From: Candidatus Ozemobacteraceae bacterium
Lineage (GTDB): Bacteria > Muiribacteriota > Ozemobacteria > Ozemobacterales > Ozemobacteraceae
Length of the DNA stretch: 64,000 bases
Assembly: GCA_035373905.1 (NCBI GenBank)
Contig: DAOSOK010000001.1
Location: 144,262-208,261 of the forward strand
Direction: 5' to 3'
Shown here: positions 7,310-16,074 of the stretch, piece by piece
Layout: each line of letters starts with the position of its first letter
Position numbering within the stretch: the stretch's first letter is position 1
The notes under the pieces: generated by a model
Seen by the model: the letters and a program-made list of their open reading frames with translations, nothing else
Told to the model about the DNA's origin: nothing
Database searches by the model: none
Made by a program: the position numbers and the translations under genes

Positions 7310-9462
7310 TACGTCACTGGAAATTGATCGAGGCGGACGAGGCCGGCATCGAGGCGCTGGCTCGCCGGACGGGGTTCCCGTCGTTATTGCTGCGCATTCT
7401 CTGGAATCGCGGCATGAAGGACGAGGCTTCGATCGAGAGGTATTTCGAACCCCGCAGCCGGACGCTTGCGACCCCCTTTCTGCTCGACGGCATCTGCCGC
7501 GCCGTCGATCGTATTGTTTTTGCTATAGAACGTGACGAAAGCATCCGGGTCTACGGAGACCGCGATGTGGACGGGATCACATCCACCGTCCTTCTGCTCG
7601 AGACTCTGAAACGGTACACCGAACGCGCCGACTGCACGATTCCGGTCATCGAGGACGGATACGGGCTGAACCGCGATTATCTCGACACCGCGAAACGCGA
7701 CGGGGTCGGGCTCATCATCACCGTCGACTGCGGCATCGGAAACGTCGATGAGGTCGAGTATGCGAGGCAGTTGGGCATCGACGTGATCGTGACCGATCAC
7801 CACGAGCCGCCGGCCGTTCTCCCCAGGGCCGTTGCGCTGATCGACCCGAAACTCCCCGGAACGGTGTATCCCCAGAAGGACATGGCCGGCGTCGGGGTTT
7901 CCTTGAAGCTCGCCCTGGCCCTCGAACTCGCGCTCGGCAAGGGCATGGGGCGGCCCCTCATCGCGTTCGACCTGGACGGCCCCGAGATCGACGTTCTCCG
8001 CTTTCATCCGCGCGAAGGGTTCGTTCGCTTGAAGCACGTCAACCTGGGGGCGATGCAGGGCGCCACGATCCTTTTTTTCAGCCCGGAGGAGCGGCGGCAG
8101 ATCGTCGAGTTGCTTCCCGAACTCAAAAAACTGCCGATGAGCGACGGGCGGTCGGGGCAGCTCTGCCTGACCACGCTCGCCGAGATGGTGCTGCCGGACA
8201 TCCCGTCTCCCGACAAGCAGCGGCTGACGTCGGCGTTTTCTCTTCCGACCGACGTCGGCGGGGCACGGCGCCTCGTGGTGATGTATCTGAAACTCATGGA
8301 GGCGCAGGATACGGGCGTCCGGTCCCTCTGGCAGAGAGCCCTGGACATCCTGACCATCGGAACGGTGGCTGACATGGTTCCGATGCGGGGTGAGAACCGG
8401 ACCATGGCCCAGATGGGGCTCAAATTCGTCTCGAACACGAAACGCCTCGGTCTGCTGGAATTGTATACCCTGCTCGGCTGGCGGCAGCGGCAGGTGAGCG
8501 AGCGCGACATCAGCTTCAACATCGCGCCAATCCTGAACTCGTCCGGGCGTCTTCGCACCGCCCAGATCGCCGTCGATCTGCTGACAACGGATTCTCCCGA
8601 CCGGGCGAGAGAACTGGCGCGGGAACTGTTCGAGCTGAACATCGAGCGGAAGAAACTCGCCGAGGAAGGATACCGGAATGTCCGTGAGCACCTGCTTCGC
8701 CAGAACGACGTGCGGCAGGACAAGCTGCTCCTCGTCGCGGCGCCGTTCCCCAACCAGGGCGTTACCGGCATCGTGGCGACGAGGCTCATGCTCGAGTTTT
8801 GCAGACCCGTGATCGTCCTGCTCGAGGACCACGGCCGATGGCTCGGCTCGGCGCGCAGTTTCAAGAACGTGAACATGATGAACGCCCTCCATGCGGGGGC
8901 CCCGCATCTCGAGAAATACGGCGGTCATGTGGGAGCGGCGGGGCTTACCGTCGCGCTGAACAACATCGAACTCCTGAGACGTGCGCTTCGTGCCTACGCG
9001 GCGGAAGGGATATCCGAGGCCGATCTCCAGGCGGAATGGCTGATCGACGCCGAGGTGTCCATCGACATTGTCAATGAGTCGCTCCTGGCCGATCTCCTGA
9101 AGTTCGCGCCGTTCGGAATCGACAACCCCGCGCCTCTCTTCGTCGCTCGGCGCATCCCGTTCTACGAAATACGAAAAGTCGGCGAGACCAGGAGTCATTT
9201 GCGATTCAAGTTCCGGAAAAGCTCCGGCGCTGCCGTCTTCGGAATCGGCTTCGGGCTCGGCAAGCTTCTCGACGTCGATCAGGTGACGGACGGGGTGTGC
9301 GACCTCGTCTTCAGCGTCGATGCCAACGATTACAACGGCGTGCGTTCGGCGCAGGTCGTGGTGTACGATGTATCATTCCCCGGGCAACGCGTCCTTGAGC
9401 CTGCCGAGATGCCGGCCTTGGTCGACAACGTCGCCGTGGAGCCGGAAGGGATGCCGATATGA
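7306..9462 (+). CDS. recJ: Single-stranded-DNA-specific 5'-3' exonuclease RecJ with a large insertion
   Basis: 718 residues, longer than the usual 550-600. The DHH phosphoesterase motifs are present: GDRDVDGITS (Asp85, Asp87, Asp89), VDCGIG, VTDHHEPP (Asp164-His165-His166), GTVADMVPMRGENR, and the DHHA1 signature YGGHVGAAGL. RecJ degrades single-stranded DNA in recombination and mismatch or base-excision repair. Between IDPKLPGTVYPQKDMAGVGVS and the TVADMVP motif there is about 150 residues of extra sequence (roughly 205-345) not found in the compact RecJ core. The ATG overlaps the HD-GYP stop, and its own stop overlaps the ComFB start. This is an unusual genomic place for recJ. Confidence 0.9.
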   Translation: MIRHWKLIEADEAGIEALARRTGFPSLLLRILWNRGMKDEASIERYFEPRSRTLATPFLLDGICRAVDRIVFAIERDESIRVYGDRDVDGITSTVLLLETLKRYTERADCTIPVIEDGYGLNRDYLDTAKRDGVGLIITVDCGIGNVDEVEYARQLGIDVIVTDHHEPPAVLPRAVALIDPKLPGTVYPQKDMAGVGVSLKLALALELALGKGMGRPLIAFDLDGPEIDVLRFHPREGFVRLKHVNLGAMQGATILFFSPEERRQIVELLPELKKLPMSDGRSGQLCLTTLAEMVLPDIPSPDKQRLTSAFSLPTDVGGARRLVVMYLKLMEAQDTGVRSLWQRALDILTIGTVADMVPMRGENRTMAQMGLKFVSNTKRLGLLELYTLLGWRQRQVSERDISFNIAPILNSSGRLRTAQIAVDLLTTDSPDRARELARELFELNIERKKLAEEGYRNVREHLLRQNDVRQDKLLLVAAPFPNQGVTGIVATRLMLEFCRPVIVLLEDHGRWLGSARSFKNVNMMNALHAGAPHLEKYGGHVGAAGLTVALNNIELLRRALRAYAAEGISEADLQAEWLIDAEVSIDIVNESLLADLLKFAPFGIDNPAPLFVARRIPFYEIRKVGETRSHLRFKFRKSSGAAVFGIGFGLGKLLDVDQVTDGVCDLVFSVDANDYNGVRSAQVVVYDVSFPGQRVLEPAEMPALVDNVAVEPEGMPI

Positions 9463-9767
9463 TCAATTATGAACACCCTCCCCTGAACCGATACGACTTT
9501 TCCCGCCTCGAAAACATGTGGCTGCCGCTGATTCTCGACGTGATCAAGGGCATGATCGAGCGCTGGGAGATGTGCGAGTGTCACGACTGCGTGCTCGACA
9601 CCGTCGCTCTCGCTCTCAACAGCCTGCCGCCCAAATACTGGGTCGGGGGCAAATACGACGCGTTCATGCCGCCCGACGTGTTTCTGGCCGATGCGAACAA
9701 CCGGCTCCTTGCCGAGCAGGCTGTCATCAAAGCTCTGTCGCTGGTGTCGAAGAATCCCCACCATTGA
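9459..9767 (+). CDS. ComFB-domain protein, putative c-di-GMP receptor
   Basis: 102 residues covering almost only a ComFB domain: an N-terminal helix (LILDVIKGMIER), a Cys cluster CECHDC, then VLDTVALALNSLPPKYWVGG with the hallmark ALNxLPPKY. ComFB was named from the Bacillus competence operon. ComFB-domain proteins of cyanobacteria have been shown to bind c-di-GMP. The start overlaps the recJ stop (ATGA), and the operon also codes for an HD-GYP phosphodiesterase, so sensing and hydrolysis of the same second messenger appear linked. The three cysteines could also hold a metal. It ends 21 bases before the convergent TPR gene. Confidence 0.8.
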   Translation: MINYEHPPLNRYDFSRLENMWLPLILDVIKGMIERWEMCECHDCVLDTVALALNSLPPKYWVGGKYDAFMPPDVFLADANNRLLAEQAVIKALSLVSKNPHH

Positions 9768-9788
9768 ACGACCGGCGAAACCGGGCCC

Positions 9789-11504
9789 TCAGTCGCCTCC
9801 GCCTCGAGATATACCTGAAACGATAGAATTTCGGAGATTCCTCAGCCGCATATCTCCCGGCTTGATCCGGAGAGCGGCGTCCAGGTCGGCGATGGCCTTC
9901 CCGACTTCGCCGGTCCTCAGGTAGAGGGCGGCGCGGTTGTTCAGGCTGGCGACGTATCCCGGGTCGAGGCGCAGGGCTTCGGAATAATGGGCGACGGCCT
10001 CGGCCGTCCGGGAGGCGCCCGCGGCGATCAGGCCGAGATAGTCGTGAATCATCGGTTCGCCCGGCCATTCCGCCACGGCTTTTTCGAGGATCGCCCGGGC
10101 ATCGTTGGGCCGTCCGAGGGAGAGTTCGGCGGCGGCGAGATGAACCCAGCCCCTGGCGTAGCGCGGCTGAAGCCTCGTGACGATGCGGAAATCCGAGCGG
10201 GCGTTTTCGGCATCGCCAGCCAGGAACTGCGCCATCCCGCGGTTGTTGAAGGCGATGTAATGGGGCGTCTGCCTGACGACTTCGTTCCAGAACGTGATCG
10301 CGTCTTGATAAAAAGCGCATCTGAGGGCGGTTTCGTGCGCCATCCACGAGCCTGCGCAGAGCGCAGCGGCCAGCAACACCGTTTCCCAGATCAGCATCTT
10401 GCGTTCGCGGAGAAAGGCGCTGGCGGACTGAAGCGCATCGGCAACGCACAAAAACAGGCCGAATGCCGGAAGATACGCATGCCAGGAGGCCGTGAAAAAC
10501 TGACCAAGGCCGTGAAAAAAAATGCCTGCGCTCACGGGCAGAAGGGCGACCGGGAAAAAGAGCAGGCCGCAGTATCGGAGAGGTGCTTTGCGGGAAGCGA
10601 CGAGAAGGGCGCAGAAGAGCGCTGAGGCGATGCCCCAGGAAAGCGCTTGGGGAGGCCACTGCCCGGGAGGAACATAGGGAATGAACAGGGGAATGTCGAT
10701 CGGAACCGCCACGCAGCGGAAAAGGGCGCCGGTGGCGATGAAAACGCGTCCGATCCGGTCGGCGACGCCGCTGTCGGCCGCGTCGTGATACTGATTCCGT
10801 TGCGGTTCCGCCGCGGCTCCCGACACGGCGATGATTCCGACGATGCCGATGATGATAAAAAGAAATCGGCATTGCTTCATGGTTTCGAGGACGGTACCGG
10901 TGTTCTTGAAATGGTTCAAAACCGCCAGGACAAAAGGAAACGAGATCGCCGTCGGTTTCGACAGGAGGCTGAGGAGAACGCAGAGGGTGACCGACAGCCG
11001 GAGGCGCGGCGCCTTCGTGTCCGGGCCGGCAAGCTGCAGATGCAGTCCGAGGAGGTAGAAAAAGGCGAACAGGACGTCTTTTCGCTCCGTGATCCAGGCC
11101 ACGGACTCGACGCGGCCCGGATGAACGGCGAAGAGCGCGGCGGCGGCGCACGCCCAGGTGAGGCGCAAGCCGAGTCTGCGCGACAGTTCGAGGGCCAGCA
11201 GCACGTTCGCGATGTGGAGCAGGAGGTTGCCCAGATGGAAGAAGAACGGGTCCATGCCCGCGACGCGGAATTGAACGGCGAGCGAGAGGACGGTCAGGGG
11301 TTGATACACCGTCATGTACGGTTGTGAGAACAACTTCAGGAGTGATGTCGGCGAAAGATCGTGAAAATAGGGATTATCGAGAACCATGGCCGGGTCGTCC
11401 CAGGTGATGAACCCCGCCTCGAGAGCCGGAAAAAACGCGACGGTCGTCAGCAGGACGAGTCCCAGACGCACGAACCAGATGATGGTATTGTTATAACTAT
11501 TCAT
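9789..11504 (-). CDS. TMTC-like multi-pass membrane protein with C-terminal TPR repeats
   Basis: 571 residues from the ATG at 11504; an in-frame ATG at 11525 is equally possible, and neither has a clear ribosome site. About ten hydrophobic segments occupy residues 5-400. The N-terminal part carries signatures of the GT-C/TMTC-like family: FITWDDPAMVLDNPYF, YQPLTVLSLAVQFRVAG, LLLHIANVLLA, and FAVHPGRVESVAWITERKDVLFAFF. From about residue 420 there are three to four TPR units (GMAQFLAGDAENARSDF, AAAELSLGRPNDARAILEKA, AEAVAHYSEALRLDPGYV, GEVGKAIADLDAALRIKPGD). Relatives are thought to be dolichol/polyprenol-sugar-dependent glycosyltransferases, with the WDD acid motif as a likely catalytic site, but bacterial members are not characterised. 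Transcribed alone, convergent with the ComFB operon. Confidence 0.78.
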   Translation of the reverse strand: MNSYNNTIIWFVRLGLVLLTTVAFFPALEAGFITWDDPAMVLDNPYFHDLSPTSLLKLFSQPYMTVYQPLTVLSLAVQFRVAGMDPFFFHLGNLLLHIANVLLALELSRRLGLRLTWACAAAALFAVHPGRVESVAWITERKDVLFAFFYLLGLHLQLAGPDTKAPRLRLSVTLCVLLSLLSKPTAISFPFVLAVLNHFKNTGTVLETMKQCRFLFIIIGIVGIIAVSGAAAEPQRNQYHDAADSGVADRIGRVFIATGALFRCVAVPIDIPLFIPYVPPGQWPPQALSWGIASALFCALLVASRKAPLRYCGLLFFPVALLPVSAGIFFHGLGQFFTASWHAYLPAFGLFLCVADALQSASAFLRERKMLIWETVLLAAALCAGSWMAHETALRCAFYQDAITFWNEVVRQTPHYIAFNNRGMAQFLAGDAENARSDFRIVTRLQPRYARGWVHLAAAELSLGRPNDARAILEKAVAEWPGEPMIHDYLGLIAAGASRTAEAVAHYSEALRLDPGYVASLNNRAALYLRTGEVGKAIADLDAALRIKPGDMRLRNLRNSIVSGISRGGGD

Positions 11505-11604
11505 GAGCGGGTTCGCCGGCCGCATTGAAGAGTAACATCAGATATTCTATAGGCGCTGCGTGAGACGGCCGAGACTTGTCGGACAGGGACGAGCGGAAAG
11601 CGCA

Positions 11605-11641
11605 CGCCGGAGCGGAACGGTTCTCCGTTCCGGCTCCGGCG
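11605..11641 (-). terminator. Strong hairpin after the HEAT-repeat gene
   Basis: A 16-base GC-rich stem with one bulged base (11641-11625 pairing with 11620-11605) and a four-base loop begins 16 bases beyond the stop at 11657. The following T content is low (TGCGCTTTCC), so termination is likely but may be incomplete; the next gene downstream is 9789-11504. Confidence 0.55.
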
Positions 11642-11656
11642 CAGAGGGTGCGTGGA

Positions 11657-14600
11657 TCATGTGAGCTTGTTGGCCTTGAAGATTTCCTGGATGGCCGTCG
11701 AGGCGGCCTGCCGGACTTCGCGGGTCTGGTCACGCTCGGCCTTCTTGAGGGCGACGATCGCGCGAATGTCGCGAAGGGTACCCAGCGCCTCGGCCGCGGT
11801 GCGCCGCACCGAACCGTTGCGGTCGGCGAGCAGCTGGACGAGGGTGTCGACGACCTTCTCGCCGCCGATGCGGCCGAGGATGCGGGCGATGTTCTCGCGC
11901 AGGTTGTTGTTGCGGTCGCTCGCGAGCTTGAGCAGGCGCTGAACCAGCGTATCCTCGCCGATGCGGATCAGCAGGTCGCAGGCGTGGCGACGCATCCGTT
12001 CCTCGGGGTGCTTGAGGGCCTCGACGAGGACGAGATAGGCCCTGGACTTGAAGCTGACGATCGCCTCGCTGCACGCGAGCGGCACGAGCGGGGACGGATC
12101 GTCGAGCCTGGCCAGCAGGGGCAGGATCGCCTGGGTGTCGCCGATCAGAGCGAGCGCGGCGGCGGCCTTTTCCCGCACCGACTCGGCGGAATCCTCGAGC
12201 GACTTGATCAGATGAGGCAGGGCGATCCGTTCCTTGCGCTGACCGAGGGTCTCGACGGCGGTGCCGCGGACGACGGCCGACTTGTCGCTCAGCGACTTGA
12301 TGATGATGTCGGGCACGCGCGCATCGGCCATCTGCGAGAGGGCCTTGACCGACAGCTGGCGCACGAGTTCCGACGTGTCGCTGGTCGTCTTCTCGAGAAA
12401 CTCGACCGCGGCCGTGTCCTTGAGCTCGCCGAGCACCTGGGCAGCCTTGGCCCGGACGGCCTCGACGGCATCCTTGAGGGCTTCGATGGCGGGCGGAACG
12501 GCGGCCGTGGTGCCGATCTTGCCGATAGCCTCGATGGCGGCGCCGCGAACCTTGTCGGCCGGGTCTTTCACCAGCTGCGACAGCGTCCGGATCGCGCGCG
12601 GATCGCGGGTCTCGCCGAGAACCGAGGCGATGGCGTACCGCACCGGTTCGGCCGGGTGGGAGGCCGCCAGAAGCAGTTTCTCGACCAGTTTCCGGCTCTT
12701 GCTCGCGATCAGTTGCTTGCTGAGAAGGTCGAGTGGGATCTGGTATTCGGGCTTCTTGAGAATGTCGATCAGGGCGTCGAGCGCGCCTTCTGTCTGGATG
12801 CCGCCGAGCGCCTCGACGCACCACTGGCGCTGGGCGTTGTCGCCCTGGGCGAAGAAATCGCGGATGACCGGGATCGCCTTGTCGTTCCCGACCTTCGCGA
12901 ACAGTTGCGCCACGTTGAGTTTGATCAGGTGCAGGATCTGCATGCTGCACTCGACGATCCGCTTGTCAGGGATGCCGGCGAGCTTCTTGAAATCCTTATC
13001 GGTCAGCGTGTCGCGCGCGATCTTGATCAGCAGGTCGAACGCGCGCTCGTCATCCATGCCGGCGAGCGCTTCCGCGATCGAGAACTGCGCCCAGGAATAT
13101 CCTTCCTTCAAAATGACCGAGATCGGGTTCTCTTCGGTGAGGTGCTTGTCGATCGCGAGCAGGCTGTCCGCCACGGTTCGCTTGAGGTGCGCGCCGGCGG
13201 TCTCGAGAACCTTGATGAGAGGAAAAATGGCTCGGATGTTGCCGATGCGGCCGAGAACGCGGACCAGCGAGGGAACCACCGCCGCCGACTCGGTCGAGAG
13301 CGCCTTCGTCAGGGGCTCCACCGCCATCTCCTGAAGTTCGCACAGGGCCCACTCGGCCTTGGTGACGATCTGTTCGTCCTGCTCGCCAAGGGAGCGTACG
13401 AGCGCCGGAATCGCCTTCGCTCCGCGAATCATGCCGAGGGCTTCGATCGCATGCAGGCGGACGTCGCGTTCGGAGTCGGAAAGACGGTTCACGAGCGGGT
13501 CGATTGCGACCGGGTTCCCGATCTTGCCGAGGGCCTGGGCGGCGGCGATCTTCAGTTCGGGCTCGGGAGCGTCGAGGAACGGCACGAGATTGCCGGCCGT
13601 CGCCTTTTCGCCGATTTCGCCGAGTGCGTCGATCGCCTTGATGCGAACCGTCTTGTCGGCGCGGTCGAGGATGCCGAGGATGAACCGGCAGGCTTTCGGG
13701 GATTTGATCTTGGAGAACGCCTCGATGGCCAGCTGGATCTGTTTCGCGTTGAACGTCTGGGAGAGGTTGAGCAGCGGGTCGACGGCGCGGTCGCTCGCGA
13801 TCTCGCCGAGCGACCAGATGATCTTTTCTTTGATCTGCGGCGTACTGACCTGGAAGATATCGATCATCGCGTCGACCGCGTTCGGGTTCTTGATCTGGCC
13901 GAGCGCCTGGATCGTCGCGAGCCGGAGCCGCTCGTTGTCCTCGCCGAGCATGACCAGGAGCTGGTCGCAGGCGGCGGTGGAGCCAATCTTGCCGAGGGCC
14001 TCGATGGCTTTGAGCCTGACTTCGAAGTCGGGGTCCTTGAGGATCGGCAGGACGATGTTGACGGACTGCGGCTCGCGGATGTTGCCGATCGCTTCGCAGG
14101 CAATGAAGCGCAGATCGTGGTTGCGGCTCTTGAGGAACGCCGAGACGGCTTTGAGCGCCGATGTGACGCCGATTTTGCCGAGGGCCTCGAGCGCGACGTA
14201 GCGAAGATCGTCGTTGTCCTCTTCGAGAAGCTTGATCAGGGGAATGACGGCCTCGTCGGAGCGGATGTTGCCGAGCGAACGGGCCGCGATGAACTTGAGC
14301 GAAGCGTCGCCCGCGGAAAGACACTGGATCAACGGCCGGACGGCCTCCTTGACGGCGGCGTCGCCGAGATACTCTGCCGCGACTTCCCGGATGTCCTTCA
14401 ACTCGTCGCCGAGGAGTTTCACGAAGTCGGGATACCCGTCCGGCTGGTTGAGTTCCTTCATCTCGAGAACGATGGAATACCGAGCGTCGGGATCCTTCGT
14501 CTCGGCGAGTCGGCGGCGGCACTCGTCGAGTTCCTGCTTTGGCGTCAGCGGCGGCATCTCTTCGAGGACCGGCGTGGGGGCCTTTTCCTCGGCGGCGAGA

Positions 14601-15943
14601 AATTCCGCGGCAGGGAGGGAGGCTCCCGTTGGCATTGCTGGAGCGACGGGAACGGCGCCCTGCTCCTTTGAATCTATAGTTGTTTCTACAGAAATAGAGT
14701 CGAACTCGACATGCAGTTCTTCCGGCTCGGGGGCTGGCGCCGGAGCGGCTGGGCGGCGCGACTGGACGGGGGCGGGGGGGGGCGCCGCCGGGGGGGCTTT
14801 GCCTTCGATTCCCATGAACAGGCCGGCGAGGTCCTCGTCGACATCGGCGGCCGGGGATGCGGTTTCCGCGGTTTCGGCCGCGATGCCGAACTCCTCGGTC
14901 GAAGCCGGCGTTTCATCGTTGAGCGTGAAGTCCGGGGAGGGCTCGGGGGCGGGCCGCGCCTGCGGAAGAGGCGAAGCAGGCTGTTGTTTCGGCTGGGAGG
15001 TCGCGGGTGTCTGGAGAATGAACTGGTCGAGGAAGGCCGAATCCGACTCTTCGGCGGCGGAATGTCCAGCGGCCGCTCCGGAAGAGTCGGTAGCGGCGGG
15101 AGCCGCCGTGGCGGCGTCGAGGTCGCCGAACTCGAACGTGGCCGATTCGCCTGCGCCGCCCCCCATGTCGAGCGAGAATTCCTCGACGGTCTCCGTCGTC
15201 GGCAGCCGCTCTGTGGAAGGCGTCAGAACGATGGGGGCTTCCGGCTGGGGGCCGGGTTCGGCGGCCGGCATCGTCTCGGAGGCGGCCAGATCGACCGGCA
15301 TGGATGGGGTATCGAGATTGAGATCCAGTCCGACGTCGGAAGGAGCCGAGCCCGGAGTCTCGGCCGGCTGTGCCGCCTGGGCCGGACTTTTCATTTCGAA
15401 TTCGCTGAGATCGAGTTCCGTGGAGCCTCCGGCGGGTCCGGAGCCGAGATCCAGAGACAGGTTCCCGGGGTCGCTTCCGAGATCGAGGGCGAGGCCACCG
15501 GGGGTGCCGCCGAAATTCAGGTCGGGGATGGCGGGCGAGGGGGTGTCCAGTTCGAGGCCGGCGGGCGTCGCCTTGGAGTCGAAGGAGATGTCGAAGCCGC
15601 CCCCGGCGCCTGCGGACGTGTCGAGATTGAGGTCGAGAGGCGATTCCGTCGCTCCGCCGGCCGGAATGCCCAAATCGAGCGACAGGCCGCCCGTTGGGAC
15701 GCCGGCGGCCGGAGGCGTCAGGTCGAAGCCGCCCAGGTCGAGGGTTCCGGCCGGGGTCTTGCCTTCGCCGGCCGCGGCGGCCGTGCCGGTCGCGTCGGAA
15801 AGATCGAGCGACAGATCGAGATCGAGCGGGGCACGTTCAAGCGGAGTTGCGGTGCCGCCGCCGCTTGTCGGCAGGGACATTCCGCACATATTGCAGAATT
15901 TGTTGTCGTTTTCGTTTTCAAAACCGCAGCCGGGACACTGCAT
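11657..15943 (-). CDS. Very large zinc-ribbon/HEAT-repeat scaffold protein
   Basis: 1428 residues from the ATG at 15943, preceded by GGAGGT. An in-frame ATG ten codons earlier would put the zinc ribbon off the end. The protein starts with a zinc ribbon (Cys3, Cys6, Cys17, Cys20; CPGC and CNMC). About 450 residues of low-complexity, Gly/Pro/Ala-rich and acidic sequence follow, in which short LDL motifs recur (LDLDLSLDLSD, LSLDLGIPAGG, LDLNLDTSAG, LALDLGSDPG, LSLDLGSGPAG). From about residue 490 to the end lie some 25 HEAT/PBS-lyase-type repeats of about 31-38 residues of the form AVxPLIxxLxDxxxxVRxxAxEALGxIG. HEAT solenoids bind other proteins, and PBS-lyase-type repeats can hold bilins, but no bilin context is seen. 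The likely role is a cytoplasmic scaffold, partner unknown. A single-gene unit with its own promoter. Confidence 0.85.
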   Translation of the reverse strand: MQCPGCGFENENDNKFCNMCGMSLPTSGGGTATPLERAPLDLDLSLDLSDATGTAAAAGEGKTPAGTLDLGGFDLTPPAAGVPTGGLSLDLGIPAGGATESPLDLNLDTSAGAGGGFDISFDSKATPAGLELDTPSPAIPDLNFGGTPGGLALDLGSDPGNLSLDLGSGPAGGSTELDLSEFEMKSPAQAAQPAETPGSAPSDVGLDLNLDTPSMPVDLAASETMPAAEPGPQPEAPIVLTPSTERLPTTETVEEFSLDMGGGAGESATFEFGDLDAATAAPAATDSSGAAAGHSAAEESDSAFLDQFILQTPATSQPKQQPASPLPQARPAPEPSPDFTLNDETPASTEEFGIAAETAETASPAADVDEDLAGLFMGIEGKAPPAAPPPAPVQSRRPAAPAPAPEPEELHVEFDSISVETTIDSKEQGAVPVAPAMPTGASLPAAEFLAAEEKAPTPVLEEMPPLTPKQELDECRRRLAETKDPDARYSIVLEMKELNQPDGYPDFVKLLGDELKDIREVAAEYLGDAAVKEAVRPLIQCLSAGDASLKFIAARSLGNIRSDEAVIPLIKLLEEDNDDLRYVALEALGKIGVTSALKAVSAFLKSRNHDLRFIACEAIGNIREPQSVNIVLPILKDPDFEVRLKAIEALGKIGSTAACDQLLVMLGEDNERLRLATIQALGQIKNPNAVDAMIDIFQVSTPQIKEKIIWSLGEIASDRAVDPLLNLSQTFNAKQIQLAIEAFSKIKSPKACRFILGILDRADKTVRIKAIDALGEIGEKATAGNLVPFLDAPEPELKIAAAQALGKIGNPVAIDPLVNRLSDSERDVRLHAIEALGMIRGAKAIPALVRSLGEQDEQIVTKAEWALCELQEMAVEPLTKALSTESAAVVPSLVRVLGRIGNIRAIFPLIKVLETAGAHLKRTVADSLLAIDKHLTEENPISVILKEGYSWAQFSIAEALAGMDDERAFDLLIKIARDTLTDKDFKKLAGIPDKRIVECSMQILHLIKLNVAQLFAKVGNDKAIPVIRDFFAQGDNAQRQWCVEALGGIQTEGALDALIDILKKPEYQIPLDLLSKQLIASKSRKLVEKLLLAASHPAEPVRYAIASVLGETRDPRAIRTLSQLVKDPADKVRGAAIEAIGKIGTTAAVPPAIEALKDAVEAVRAKAAQVLGELKDTAAVEFLEKTTSDTSELVRQLSVKALSQMADARVPDIIIKSLSDKSAVVRGTAVETLGQRKERIALPHLIKSLEDSAESVREKAAAALALIGDTQAILPLLARLDDPSPLVPLACSEAIVSFKSRAYLVLVEALKHPEERMRRHACDLLIRIGEDTLVQRLLKLASDRNNNLRENIARILGRIGGEKVVDTLVQLLADRNGSVRRTAAEALGTLRDIRAIVALKKAERDQTREVRQAASTAIQEIFKANKLT

Positions 15944-15988
15944 ATGGACCTCCGTCTTTTCTTGACCCCGCACCGGGATCTTGCGAGT

Positions 15989-16017
15989 ATTCTACCAATC
16001 TGTTCAGACCATGAAAA
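15989..16017 (-). promoter_or_regulatory. Promoter of the HEAT-repeat gene
   Basis: Minus strand: TTTTCA (16017-16012), 17-base spacer ending in TTGG, then TAGAAT (15994-15989), an extended -10 (TGG TAGAAT). The predicted leader is about 38 bases. No clear terminator for the upstream PTS operon was seen in the 131-base gap, so read-through from ptsI is possible. Confidence 0.55.
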
Positions 16018-16074
16018 GCATTTTCTCGCGATGCCCTCCCGCCGGCAAAGCAGGATCAAATCGCGAGCCGGGAT

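Noticed and set aside
11576..14671. Very long open frame on the plus strand opposite the HEAT-repeat gene
   Set aside because: It is a shadow of the GC-rich repeat gene on the other strand: its sequence is a repetitive Arg/Asp/Leu pattern, it has no domains, and the minus-strand frame has clear HEAT repeats, ribosome site and promoter.
16018..16074. Terminator after ptsI
   Set aside because: Only an eight-base stem with a long 27-base loop and no T-run is seen, so I do not call it.
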